From the NCBI GenBank assembly GCA_032353305.1, contig JAUCNG010377927.1:1-11229 (forward strand): a stretch of 11,229 bases of DNA, written 5' to 3'. Under the pieces are notes generated by a model. That model did no database searches and was not told the DNA's origin. It saw nothing but the letters and a program-made list of their open reading frames with translations. Below, one piece after another: positions 1-7,126 of the stretch. The stretch is from Cephalothrix spiralis. Lineage: Eukaryota > Nemertea > Palaeonemertea > Archinemertea > Cephalotrichidae. The position numbers were made by a program, and so were the translations under genes. Numbering within the stretch: position 1 is the stretch's first letter; every line of letters starts with the position of its first letter.

Positions 1-170
1 ATGGTACAATGATCATCAACGAAAGAGCTATCTGCATATAGATGGTATCGGGTGGACCATAAAAGAGTTCACGTTACTAACTTTCCAATGTGCTTGAAAT
101 GTTTCAGACTGTGTTTAGAAATTCTGCAACCGTCATACCACGGTTTATTGGCATATAAGACATATAACCT
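1..170. other. AT-rich left edge, no gene seen
   Basis: No ORF, RNA gene or clear repeat is visible in this stretch. It leads into the degenerate 110-bp repeat that begins near 171. I looked for a further repeat unit one period upstream, at about 61-170, and found no convincing match. Confidence 0.5.
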
Positions 171-348
171 CAAATTGTCTGAGCCGAAATGTTGAAATTT
201 TGGCCAAGGTCAGGCTTGGTCACGTGACATCAATTCCTAAGAACGATTTGTATAAAAATCTCCTTGAAGCTTCATAAGAACAAATTGTCGGAGCCTGGTG
301 TTTGAATTTCATATCAAGGTCAAGGTTATATGATGTCAAAGGTCAAAA
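171..348. repeat. Degenerate 110-bp tandem repeat with AGGTCA half sites
   Basis: The segment starting CAAATTGTCTGAGCC at 171 recurs as CAAATTGTCGGAGCC at 281, a spacing of exactly 110 bp. The match continues imperfectly through a TTGAAATTT/TTGAATTTC block and an AAGGTCA block. AAGGTCA occurs near 206, 316 and 339, and TCAAGGTCA, the monomer site of NR5A/ERR-type nuclear receptors, is at 314-322. The first unit also holds GTCACGTGAC (219-228), a perfect palindromic E-box of the USF/MiT-TFE type. Animal genomes carry repeats with such motifs, so regulatory use is unproven. Only two units can be aligned. Confidence 0.65.
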
Positions 349-375
349 GCTTACTTTTTCAGTAGCCTAACCACC

Positions 376-414
376 GTCAGTCATGTAGCGACAAACCAAG
401 TCAGTCGTGTAGCG
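376..414. repeat. Short direct repeat, 15 bp with 24-bp period
   Basis: GTCAGTCATGTAGCG at 376-390 is repeated as GTCAGTCGTGTAGCG at 400-414 with one mismatch. It looks like a local duplication. No function is suggested. Confidence 0.7.
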
Positions 415-803
415 GTGTAGGATGCAATGCCTACTGCCTTGTATAATTTCATCTTTTGAGATAGAATAGAAACCAAAGTAAATAGAAACCAAACTTAATT
501 CGTTTACGACTTTTATGTCATTATTTATGTCATTTATTCTTGTAAAATCGATTAAAAGATTAAATTACTCCATTTTCATGGTAATCTTAAATCTTAATTT
601 TAAAGCTAGCCCACTTTATGTCAATTCTGCTTTCAGAATTGAATGAAAAGAGTAAATTTATGTCTTATTTGCTCTAATCGTAGTTCAGTCTTAAGTTTAA
701 TGAAGAAGACATTGAGGGTGTTATAGTAATAATATCAAACATTTATTTATAAGCCATCTTTCATTCATTGCATGCTAAATCCAAAGTTAAAGGTAATAAT
801 TTG
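415..803. other. AT-rich stretch, no gene seen
   Basis: This stretch contains AT-rich single-copy-looking sequence. There are no ORFs of note, no tRNA boxes and no clear inverted repeat. Confidence 0.5.
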
Positions 804-822
804 TCCTTAGTAAAACTAAGGA
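804..822. repeat. Small perfect hairpin
   Basis: TCCTTAG (804-810) is the exact reverse complement of CTAAGGA (816-822), with the loop TAAAA. It directly adjoins the 21-bp duplication at 821-857. It has no T-run typical of a terminator and no obvious role. Confidence 0.6.
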
Positions 823-857
823 ACAACTACACTACACTAAAGAACAACTACACTACA
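821..857. repeat. Tandem duplication, 21-bp period
   Basis: GAACAACTACACTACA occurs at 821-836 and again at 842-857, exactly 21 bp apart. Just downstream ATTGGACTT is itself duplicated (856-874). Together these look like slippage-type local duplications. Confidence 0.75.
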
Positions 858-874
858 TTGGACTTTATTGGACT

Positions 875-1569
875 TCTAGGGACTGAATAATGAATGAAAA
901 TGTATAAAGCTTTGACATATATTTAGCGTATTGTTTATTTCACTGAAAAAGTACCAATAAAACAAAAAACTTTGATACCTTTAAATATTGTGTCCGTGGA
1001 TTTTTGTATTTTTTTACAAATTGTAGCCTATAGTAAAGATAAGTAAACACAGACTTCCTCACTAACCAAAACATTTTAGTATACATGCTGTCCTTGCTAG
1101 TGTTAACATGCTCCCTAATTAATACGTTATGGTTCCGTCCCTAACTTGCAATTTTTTCCCATTTACTTATGGTTCACCACTGTCTCAGGTAGCACATTGA
1201 AACTTTCCGAAAGAACGGTTCTTTACTAAGTTCGAAAAGTAACGTCTACATGTGAGATATATATATACAATGCTATTTTTTGCGATTTAGAATTCCATTT
1301 AAGAATGAGACCAATAAACTGCAATTTATTTAGAAATATGTCAATAATCTACTTATGCTCACATATTATATCGATTAATATCACAATAATAAGAACATAT
1401 CTGTCTAGTTTATTAACAATACTAGTCGATTATGTTCAGTCTAGTTCGATATTTTGGATTATGAAGGCATGTATGTTTGTTGATAATATATTTTTTCTTC
1501 TTCCAATTTTCTCGATTTGTGCCTAATTGTGACGTAGAACGATATTCTGTTTGTGCAATCCGTGCAATG
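875..1569. other. AT-rich intergenic stretch, no supported gene
   Basis: The sequence is strongly AT-rich, with homopolymer runs and a short (AT)n tract near 1256-1267. An open frame at 1305-1526 (+) would encode a 73-residue, isoleucine- and leucine-rich peptide. Its composition is what AT-rich DNA yields by chance in this frame. I recognise no family and do not call it a gene. Confidence 0.5.
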
Positions 1570-1985
1570 TTTTCGAAAATTTTCAAACCCTAAAATAGGA
1601 CTGAACTATTTGTACCCTGATTCATAATAACTATTAGTCTGACCAACACCGCTTCTAAAGACGTTTTCAACATGACGATTTTAAGTACGATGGACATTGG
1701 ACATTCAAGACAATTGAGTCTATTTTCCTATCGAAAGTTAATATCGATAGATAGAAAAGCAAATGAATTTTCAATAGTTTAATGGTGAAATTAATTTCAA
1801 TGATTGTGAATTTTAATTAAAAAGACAGGGCTATACATTTAGGAACAATCAATGATGATAATCTTGATTATCAAATTAAGAGAAATCGATTTGTGTCAAC
1901 AATGGTCAATTATTTTAATATGAAACAAGATGATGTTCCTGATAATATTATAACTTGATTGGTTTGGTTTGAAAACTTTCGAAAA
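1570..1985. repeat. 416-bp interval bounded by 20-bp inverted repeats
   Basis: TTTTCGAAAATTTTCAAACC at 1570-1589 is the reverse complement of 1966-1985 except for one base. The match does not extend inward or outward, and I see no flanking target-site duplication. The arms contain the palindrome TTTCGAAA, which raises the chance of a coincidental match in AT-rich DNA. It could be an old MITE with short termini or a chance inverted repeat. A smaller inverted pair, CTATCGA (1728-1734) and TCGATAG (1744-1750), lies inside. Confidence 0.4.
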
Positions 1986-2089
1986 TAGTTAGGATTAGTG
2001 AAACTTTCAGGGGTGTTGTGGTTGCCATTTCTGAGGGCGCGACCATGACATATTACGATAAATAACCCCCGAAGTGATTCAACCAAAAT

Positions 2090-2125
2090 CCGGAAGTCAA
2101 TGACGTCAGTAAATCCAAGATGGCG
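2090..2125 (+). promoter_or_regulatory. ETS-CRE-YY1 motif cluster, candidate housekeeping-type promoter
   Basis: Three near-canonical animal promoter motifs fall within 36 bp: CCGGAAGT (2090-2097, ETS/GABP type), TGACGTCA (2101-2108, full CRE palindrome) and CAAGATGGCG (2116-2125, YY1 type, usually just downstream of a start site). The surrounding 2020-2260 has more CpG and higher GC than its flanks. In known promoters the YY1 motif often contains the start codon. Here ATGGCG at 2120 opens a frame of only 14 codons (stop at 2162-2164) with no strong splice donor seen. On the minus strand a 33-codon ATG frame starts near 2052. No TATA box is evident. The same motif set can also occur inside interspersed repeats, so promoter activity is an inference. 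Confidence 0.45.
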
Positions 2126-2597
2126 TTAACTGCCGTGAAACCGGCACTTTACATACTACTCTAGCGGACTTAACCCTTTTTCTGTTCTGAAACTAATGCG
2201 GCATTTAATTAAAGGGACGGAATCATTAATTTATGGGGGGTTAGTGGCGGTCCCCCGGACGTATTTAGCAGCTCGTTTTCACAAGAAGTTCTAATTTTTA
2301 GATGTAAATATTTTCATCGATAACATCTGTTGATTCATTCGTTTAATTAATCATTTACATGTTGTATACATTTTTTTTATTAAAGGGGCACTTCGAAATT
2401 TTTGTATATAATACACGGTGGCTGACCGGGAAAGAATATTTTGGAATTTCAAATGTGGCCTAATATAATGCACGTGATCTAGGAACTACGGGTAATTGAA
2501 CGAAATATACTCAATACATCCTAACATTATTTTATCGATAGGTCTAGACCCTACATTTTTTCCAAGATAAAATATAATCAAGTCCTTTTCGATATCA

Positions 2598-2607
2598 GCG
2601 CATGCGC
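2598..2607. promoter_or_regulatory. NRF-1-like palindrome
   Basis: GCGCATGCGC is the core of the NRF-1 binding consensus. A related half-like sequence, ACGCAAGCGCG, follows at about 2625-2635. The surrounding region is otherwise AT-rich, so the CpG-containing palindrome stands out. Binding and function are inferred only from the motif. No transcript can be attached to it. Confidence 0.3.
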
Positions 2608-2639
2608 AGTTCAGATTCCGATCTACGCAAGCGCGAATC

Positions 2640-3165
2640 GAAAAATAAAGCTATGTATTACGAACATATATAAATAATACGATCCTAATTATTATTTGCC
2701 GAGTTATTCGAGTCCAGAAATATTAAATTTATGACGTTTAGACCGACAATATCTCAATAACGGATGGATTAAGGCTATACCACTTCACCGATATTATTTC
2801 GATTGACTGAATGTCGGAAATGACGTTATACGCTAAGGAAATGTAACGGTTATTTTTCGAAAAATATCAATGCATAGAGTCTGGCAACAAATCAGTTGTT
2901 TGTCTTTGCCTACAAATATAGAATGTCTAATTCCTGTCCTGCCTTGCCCTAAGGAGGATGGGAAATACAGTATAGTACATTGTATTTTACGTCAAAATAC
3001 ATTTGATTTCTATATTTGCTTTAAAAATGCGTTAATGATCGTTAATCTATAAGTTTTAGAAGAAAAACTTCCGAAAGCACTTAAAGAAACTTTTTCACAG
3101 ATAAATGTGAAGGCCTATAGCTTAATTCCATCTATATATAGAAACATATATTCATTAGAAAGTTG
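2640..3165. other. AT-rich stretch, no supported gene
   Basis: An open frame at 2870-3052 (+) gives a 60-residue peptide with no recognisable motif, signal or repeat. A 12-bp perfect palindrome, TCTATATATAGA, is at 3131-3142. Nothing else is seen. Confidence 0.5.
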
Positions 3166-3569
3166 TAGATTCTCAAAATGCCAGTCAAATTGAATTATCG
3201 ACTTTGAGGATACAGGCGTCATGACAAAAATCGAAATAGCAAAAAATTACCAAAGTGAAAAAAATATTAATTGGTGTTTTGATACACTTTAAAAGTATGT
3301 TATCTGTATACTTTTTTTGAAATAGTGAATTTTGTCTCATATTTTTTCTTTTTTATAAAAGTTATGACTTTTATTTAAACAACCATATAACTATACGCGT
3401 TATCAAAAAACAAAAACACACTTCTAAAGTGACTTTTGTATTATAAAAGGATTTTAAAAACACAAAAAAAAATTCTCTCACTTTGTAAATGTTTTGCTAT
3501 TTCCATTTTTTTACGCCTGTAACCTTATCAAAGTCGATAACTCAATTTCACTGGCATTTTAAGAATCTC
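3166..3569. mobile_element. Fold-back (MITE-like) element, about 92-bp imperfect arms
   Basis: The left arm 3166-3258 and right arm 3478-3569 are inverted copies. Aligned blocks include AAAATGCCAGT, TTATCGACTTTGA, TACAGGCGT, GAAATAGCAAAA and CAAAGTGA, in the same order read inward from both ends. The outermost 43 bp differ at about four positions, and the inner part has small indels. A weaker match may extend the arms outward and into the AT-rich 219-bp middle. No ORF is present, so movement would have needed an enzyme supplied elsewhere. No target duplication was identified, so the family cannot be named. Confidence 0.8.
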
Positions 3570-3837
3570 CATCATCCAAGCAGCATTCAGGAGATGTATA
3601 CTCTCAACGGTTTGTGACTTATAAGGAATTTAAATAAGCCAAAAAGTTATTACGAAGTTTTCTTTAAAAAACGTGATTACTCAACCGTGAAAGGAGTTAT
3701 GGCTATCACTGTCGTCACTATTCTTTAGGAAATCGTGTCTAAACTACACTTATCAGGTTTCATTCCTAATGTGGACTTATCTTTATACGTTCCTATAAAG
3801 GCTTCGTATATATATTTGCTGCGATGATATATTTAGA
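3570..3837. other. AT-rich spacer, no gene seen
   Basis: No ORF, tRNA box or clear repeat is visible between the two fold-back elements. Confidence 0.5.
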
Positions 3838-4032
3838 GAATATAGTCCATGCTTTTAAGGTGAATATTGAATCATATTCCATTTACCGAGGATTTGAAAA
3901 CCTATAATATTGCCCGAAGCGCGTAGGGCACTATTAGTAATATGGTTTTTTCAAATGCCGAGGTGAATGGTGAGATGAGGGCTATATGAATTCAATAATC
4001 ACATGAAAATGCATGGACTTTATCTATATTCC
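3838..4032. mobile_element. Fold-back element, about 195 bp, indel-rich arms
   Basis: The sequence folds on itself around 3916-3925. The left arm reads outward to inward GAATATAGTCCATGC, TGAATATTGAAT, CCATTTACC, ATTTGAAAA, AATATTGCCC. The right arm gives the reverse complement of the same blocks in the same order, ending at GCATGGACTTTATCTATATTC. Small insertions make the arms unequal. The loop contains GAAGCGCGTA between GCCC and GGGC. The core AAGCGCGTAGGGCACTATT matches the core of the next fold-back (4159-4174), which points to a shared family. It has no coding capacity. Confidence 0.7.
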
Positions 4033-4069
4033 ATTGACCAATCTGATAAATGAATATAAAAAGGTGGGA

Positions 4070-4307
4070 CTTACTACCGGTCAATATTGCAAAATAGTGC
4101 CTCCGTAACTATTTACATTTATATATCCTACCCATGAATTTCTCATACAAATTTATGCAAGCGCGGGCACTATTGGTTCATAGTTCCCTCCAGTCCGGGC
4201 ACTATAAACCCATAGTGCCCATTTACATGAATTTGAATGGGGAATTCAACGGTAGAATTGTATATTAATTACGGAGGCACTATTTTGCAATATTGACCGT
4301 TAGTAAG
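4070..4307. mobile_element. 238-bp fold-back element with 39-bp near-perfect termini
   Basis: Positions 4070-4108 and 4269-4307 are inverted copies with one mismatch over 39 bp. The inverted match continues, less perfectly, through the whole element. Blocks such as GGTTCATAGTTCCC and GGGCACTATAAACC pair across a small central loop near 4185-4192, so the entire unit can form one hairpin. GGGCACTAT (4197-4205) also pairs locally with ATAGTGCCC (4212-4220). It has no ORF. Flanks of 4-10 bp show no obvious target duplication. Near-perfect ends with diverged inner arms suggest that the ends are the functional or most constrained part. Confidence 0.85.
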
Positions 4308-4708
4308 AAAACAAGGCTTAATGTCAGATATAGACGCGTCACGTGGTGCAAATCGTCCAATGAGAATCACTGTAATTAAATGTCTATGAAATACCTGAGA
4401 CATTCGATATACACCTACGATCCTACATGCTTATTTTCTAAAAAGGGTCATTTATGGTTCACTGAAGTTTTTTTAAGTTGGATGAAGACTCGATTCTGGA
4501 GGCGTAATTCAAAATAGACCGCCTTATCATATACTTAAACACTTTTAGTGTATCGTTTTTTAAGAAAATTGTCTCAAAACCCGGATAGAGTAATTTGAAT
4601 TTCTATGGCTTTACATGTACGAAAGACACCCAAGTAGACCTGTTTTTTGGTTAAAAATCCAACAATGATAAACTTCAGAAATAATGGAGATGGAAGACAC
4701 GATTTTTA
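4308..4708. other. AT-rich spacer, no gene seen
   Basis: No open frame worth calling and no structured repeat is seen here. One CACGTG-containing sequence (GTCACGTGG) lies near 4338-4346. Confidence 0.5.
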
Positions 4709-4790
4709 CTGCCGACCATTTCTGATTAGAATTTGTTAAAAATCGGATCAAGATCCTGTATTCGTGGCTGTAAATTCAAGTTGAGTTAAT
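4709..4790. repeat. Diverged solitary copy of the 4990-5158 arm
   Basis: This segment matches the left arm of the fold-back at 4990-5063 in the same orientation. Shared blocks in order are TGCCGACC, GATTA, GGATCAA/TGATCAA, ATCCTGTA, GTG.CTG, AAATTCAA and TTG. Roughly three quarters of positions agree by eye. I could not find a matching inverted partner beside it. It looks like a decayed half element or an older insertion of the same family. Confidence 0.6.
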
Positions 4791-4944
4791 TTAATCACGT
4801 TAACAAACCGATATTGTTCAGGAAGCGTCCCGACCTCCCCGGACCATTTCCAACTCTTTTGCGAACGTTTACTACTGCGTTCAGAGTTCAGACGTGATAG
4901 ATTTTGTTCCCTACCCTTTCTAAATAATGCGGGGTTTATCGACC

Positions 4945-4979
4945 TAGTGTAATGGAGCCATTAGGGCTCCATTACACTA
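4945..4979. repeat. Perfect 15-bp hairpin
   Basis: TAGTGTAATGGAGCC (4945-4959) is the exact reverse complement of GGCTCCATTACACTA (4965-4979), with a 5-nt loop ATTAG. A few more bases pair outside (TATCG / CGATA). It ends 10 bp before the larger fold-back at 4990. It may be a separate tiny palindromic repeat or the tip of an older element. It lacks a T-run and resembles no known RNA motif. Confidence 0.8.
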
Positions 4980-4989
4980 CCCGATATTA

Positions 4990-5158
4990 AGCTGCCGACC
5001 TCGTCCCGATTAAACAAAATTTGATCAAATCCTGTAATGCGTGACTGAAAATTCAAAATTGTATTGTTGTCGTATTTAAATCATTACAATTTTGAATTTT
5101 CAGTCACGCATCACAGGATTTGATAAAATTTTGTTTAATCGGGACGAGGTCGGCAGCT
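4990..5158. mobile_element. 169-bp near-perfect palindrome, 74-bp arms
   Basis: The left arm 4990-5063 and right arm 5085-5158 are inverted copies with only two mismatches over 74 bp, separated by 21 bp. The arms begin AGCTGCCGACCTCGTCCCGA and end TACAATTTTGAATTTTCAGT read inward from the right. Weak pairing continues a few bases outward. Such low divergence means a recent origin, continuing arm-to-arm gene conversion, or constraint on the hairpin. A related, much more diverged single arm lies at 4709-4790. It has no ORF. A transcript across it would form a long double-stranded stem. Confidence 0.9.
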
Positions 5159-5550
5159 AAAAATCGGCCCTTAAAGGCAAATTACTGCCCCGGTTGCTAG
5201 ATTCTGTATTGGTTAACATGCGTTAATGTTTATCTCTAATTTTATTTTGTGTGATCACATGGCAGACTGTAATATACTTAAGAATATATTTAGAATTCCG
5301 AACCTTCGTTCGTTCGGTCATGGGGCCTGTAGACTGGTTACCTGACCGTTCGTCTTCTTTAGCAGACTAGGCAGACTGGAATTTCAGATCGGTACTGACA
5401 TACCGATTAGGTTTATAAAATTATTTTTAATTCAAATCTATTGTGTTGCATGGTGAACCAATGCAAACTTGGCTGAACATAGTCGATCCCGGAGATACAT
5501 AGTTAAATGCAGAATTTTAATATTTTAATTACCGTATGGAATGTAATGCA
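5159..5550. other. Intergenic stretch with one small hairpin
   Basis: No gene is seen. ATCGGTA (5388-5394) pairs perfectly with TACCGAT (5401-5407) across CTGACA. A short phrase like GCAGACTGG/GTAGACTGG is repeated three times between 5325 and 5380. Neither suggests a function. Confidence 0.5.
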
Positions 5551-6030
5551 CCAGTCAATGAAATGCACCGGGGGTGGGGGGGGGGGAGGTGCCGGGAAAT
5601 GCGAAAATAGCGCTGCGCCGCGATATCGCTTGGATGGCATTTTTCGGCGCTAGGCCTCGCAGGTGGGGATATTTTTTCAAGCGCTATCAGTCGTTATGGA
5701 TCGATATGGATGGCCCATAGGGGCGGGGAATTTTTGATTATTACAGAAAAAATCCGCTTGCAAATGGAACAAATGAGCAAAACAGAGAAATTTTTGAGAA
5801 AGAATAACTTTCAGCTCAGCCGCGATAATTTTGCTTTTTATTAAAATGTTTGATCAAATAAAAATTGCGCTTTGTAGCGCTTTGTACCGCCCCCCTACCC
5901 GGGGACTTAGCGCTAAAGGAGTTCCGTGGATCGGGGCGATCCACCAATTTCTAGCGCTAGGATCGCCTTAGGCGTCGCTAAGCGTAGCTATTTTAACATT
6001 TCCCGCCCCCCGGTGCATTTCATTGACTGG
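5551..6030. mobile_element. 480-bp GC-rich element with 24-bp perfect terminal inverted repeats
   Basis: CCAGTCAATGAAATGCACC followed by five G (5551-5574) is the exact reverse complement of 6007-6030. The inverted similarity continues inward as GGGAAATG..AAAATAGC, so the real arms are about 50-60 bp with an insertion of G residues on the left. The interior is unlike its surroundings: it is CpG- and GC-rich and carries five copies of AGCGCT (5609, 5680, 5876, 5909, 5953), a CTAGCGCTAG palindrome (5951-5960) and a hairpin GTGGATCG/CGATCCAC (5926-5944). It has no transposase. The open frame at 5926-6138 runs out of the element and looks accidental. No target duplication is evident. Confidence 0.8.
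5570..5588 (+). repeat. Poly-G tract in the left terminal repeat
   Basis: A run of five G, a T, eleven G, an A and two G lies just inside the left end of the 5551-6030 element. The right end has only six C at the matching place. This looks like slippage expansion in one arm. It could form a G-quadruplex, and its exact length may also be a sequencing uncertainty. Confidence 0.75.
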
Positions 6031-6584
6031 CGAAGCCTGAGTAAAAAGGTTAACCATAATTATACGCAAGCGCCACTAGCGGAAATTTGGTTAAACATTT
6101 TAACCCTACTAAGATTTCTGGTAGTGTTCGGTGAGTAAATGACATTTCATTAGCATAATTCCTTGGATTAGCAGCCTACATCGTTTAGCAACACTTGGTG
6201 CAGACTAATAACATGTTCTAATGATAGACCATCCTCGTTCACCAGAAACATGACATGAATATCAAACTACAAATGACTAAACATGTTGGCTCATCGCTGT
6301 AACATAGTACAATGATGGGATGGGATAGACTCCTTTGTGTGTCCCACAGTGTCCTCACATCGTAAATGATTCATTTCTCACATTTCAACCATGAATATAC
6401 TTTTGGAAAGGTTTTGAAGGTAAATGTTACAGAAAAGGTATGCTTTTATCTTCCTCCTACGCAGAGCCCTTTACATTTTAGATTGGCTTTCTAAATCAAG
6501 TTAAATGTACTTAAGAGATACTGCCTTGGGGACAAGATGCACTTTTATACGAGCCCTTGCTTAAGAGTACAAATATCAAGCTGA
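6031..6584. other. Intergenic stretch, no gene seen
   Basis: No tRNA boxes, inverted repeats or recognisable coding sequence are visible. A donor-like GAAGGTAAAT is near 6416-6425 but has no credible exon upstream. Confidence 0.45.
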
Positions 6585-6655
6585 GCCGAGTTGGCATAGT
6601 TGTTAGCCGTCCATCTTGTATTCCGGAGGTCCCGGGTTCGAGTCACGTTCCTCTA
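6585..6655 (+). mobile_element. tRNA-like SINE head with A and B boxes
   Basis: TGGCATAGTTG at 6592-6602 resembles the RNA polymerase III A box and GGTTCGAGTCA at 6635-6645 the B box, at tRNA-like spacing. The T-arm pairs only in part and the acceptor ends do not pair, so this is not a functional tRNA. It fits a tRNA-derived SINE head or decayed tRNA pseudogene. The sequence downstream to about 6840 could be its body. An open frame at 6557-6841 (+) passes through it and is regarded as incidental. A second tRNA-like sequence in the same orientation lies at 7127. Confidence 0.5.
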
Positions 6656-6793
6656 CCACTTTTCATCATGATGAACTTTAAGCAAGTTCCTCAGATCGCA
6701 ACTCTTCCAGCAAGGAAAGATACCGCAGTGCACTTCAGGGTTACCAACTTGGGTCCGGTTTATAGAAAATTGAACCTTATTGGACCTTATAAC

Positions 6794-6838
6794 GAGAGTT
6801 CAGCGGACGAGAGTTCAGCTGACGAGAGTTCAGCGGAC
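6794..6838 (+). repeat. Three tandem copies of a 15-bp unit
   Basis: GAGAGTTCAGCGGAC occurs three times in a row, the middle copy with one change (CTG for CGG). The period is a multiple of three, so one plus-strand frame reads ESSAD repeatedly. This alone is not evidence of coding. It could be a minisatellite within the SINE-like body. Confidence 0.85.
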
Positions 6839-7108
6839 TAAAGGTACCAGGGAAAGCACTCGTTGACCAAGCTTCCTCGGTCTCCCGTACTGATACTGAA
6901 CATCTTTGAACTGAGCGACGTATTGCCGTACATCCTCACTTGTTCTCGGCATAGTTTCATAGTGCCTGACCGACTCCCTCACATAATCGGCAATTCGATT
7001 GTATGCAATGAAAGCAGCTGTGGTCCCAAAAATCCTGCGGCACTTGATTTGTTTACGGGTCACACGTGGGGAATCACAGAAACGCAGGTGGCATTTGTAT
7101 ATGGATGG
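6830..7108 (-). other. Minus-strand open frame, possible exon or transposon-gene fragment
   Basis: This frame is open for 92 sense codons from just after a TAA (rc of 7109-7111) to a TGA at 6830-6832. The predicted peptide is not AT-biased: it is rich in R, V, Y, Q and D, with a plausible helical stretch (residues about 37-70, containing YNRIADYVRESVRHYE and FKDVQYQYG). Base composition is nearer 50% GC than the flanks. There is no ATG near the start and I see no good acceptor or donor, so if real it is an internal fragment. I do not recognise a family. The opposite strand also has open frames here, as expected for GC-richer DNA, so chance is a real alternative. Confidence 0.2.
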
Positions 7109-7126
7109 TTAAATATCAATTAAGAA

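Noticed and set aside
171-414. CRISPR-like array
   Set aside because: There are only two degenerate units of 110 bp and a separate 24-bp duplication. No uniform repeats or spacers are present, and the context is eukaryotic.
1305-1526. 73-residue hydrophobic open frame
   Set aside because: It is rich in I, L, S and N, as AT-rich DNA gives by chance. There is no recognised motif, and the context offers no exon signals.
2870-3052. 60-residue open frame
   Set aside because: It is short, has no motif or homology that I recognise, and lies in AT-rich DNA beside a fold-back element.
4945-4979. Intrinsic bacterial terminator
   Set aside because: The stem is perfect but no U-tract follows, and nothing else suggests a bacterial genome.
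5926-6138. 70-residue open frame across the end of the 5551-6030 element
   Set aside because: It crosses the terminal inverted repeat, so it would join element and flank. It is best explained by the GC-rich palindromic interior.
6557-6841. 94-residue open frame ending in three ESSAD repeats
   Set aside because: It runs through the tRNA-like A and B boxes and ends in a 15-bp minisatellite. This is typical of an accidental frame across a SINE.
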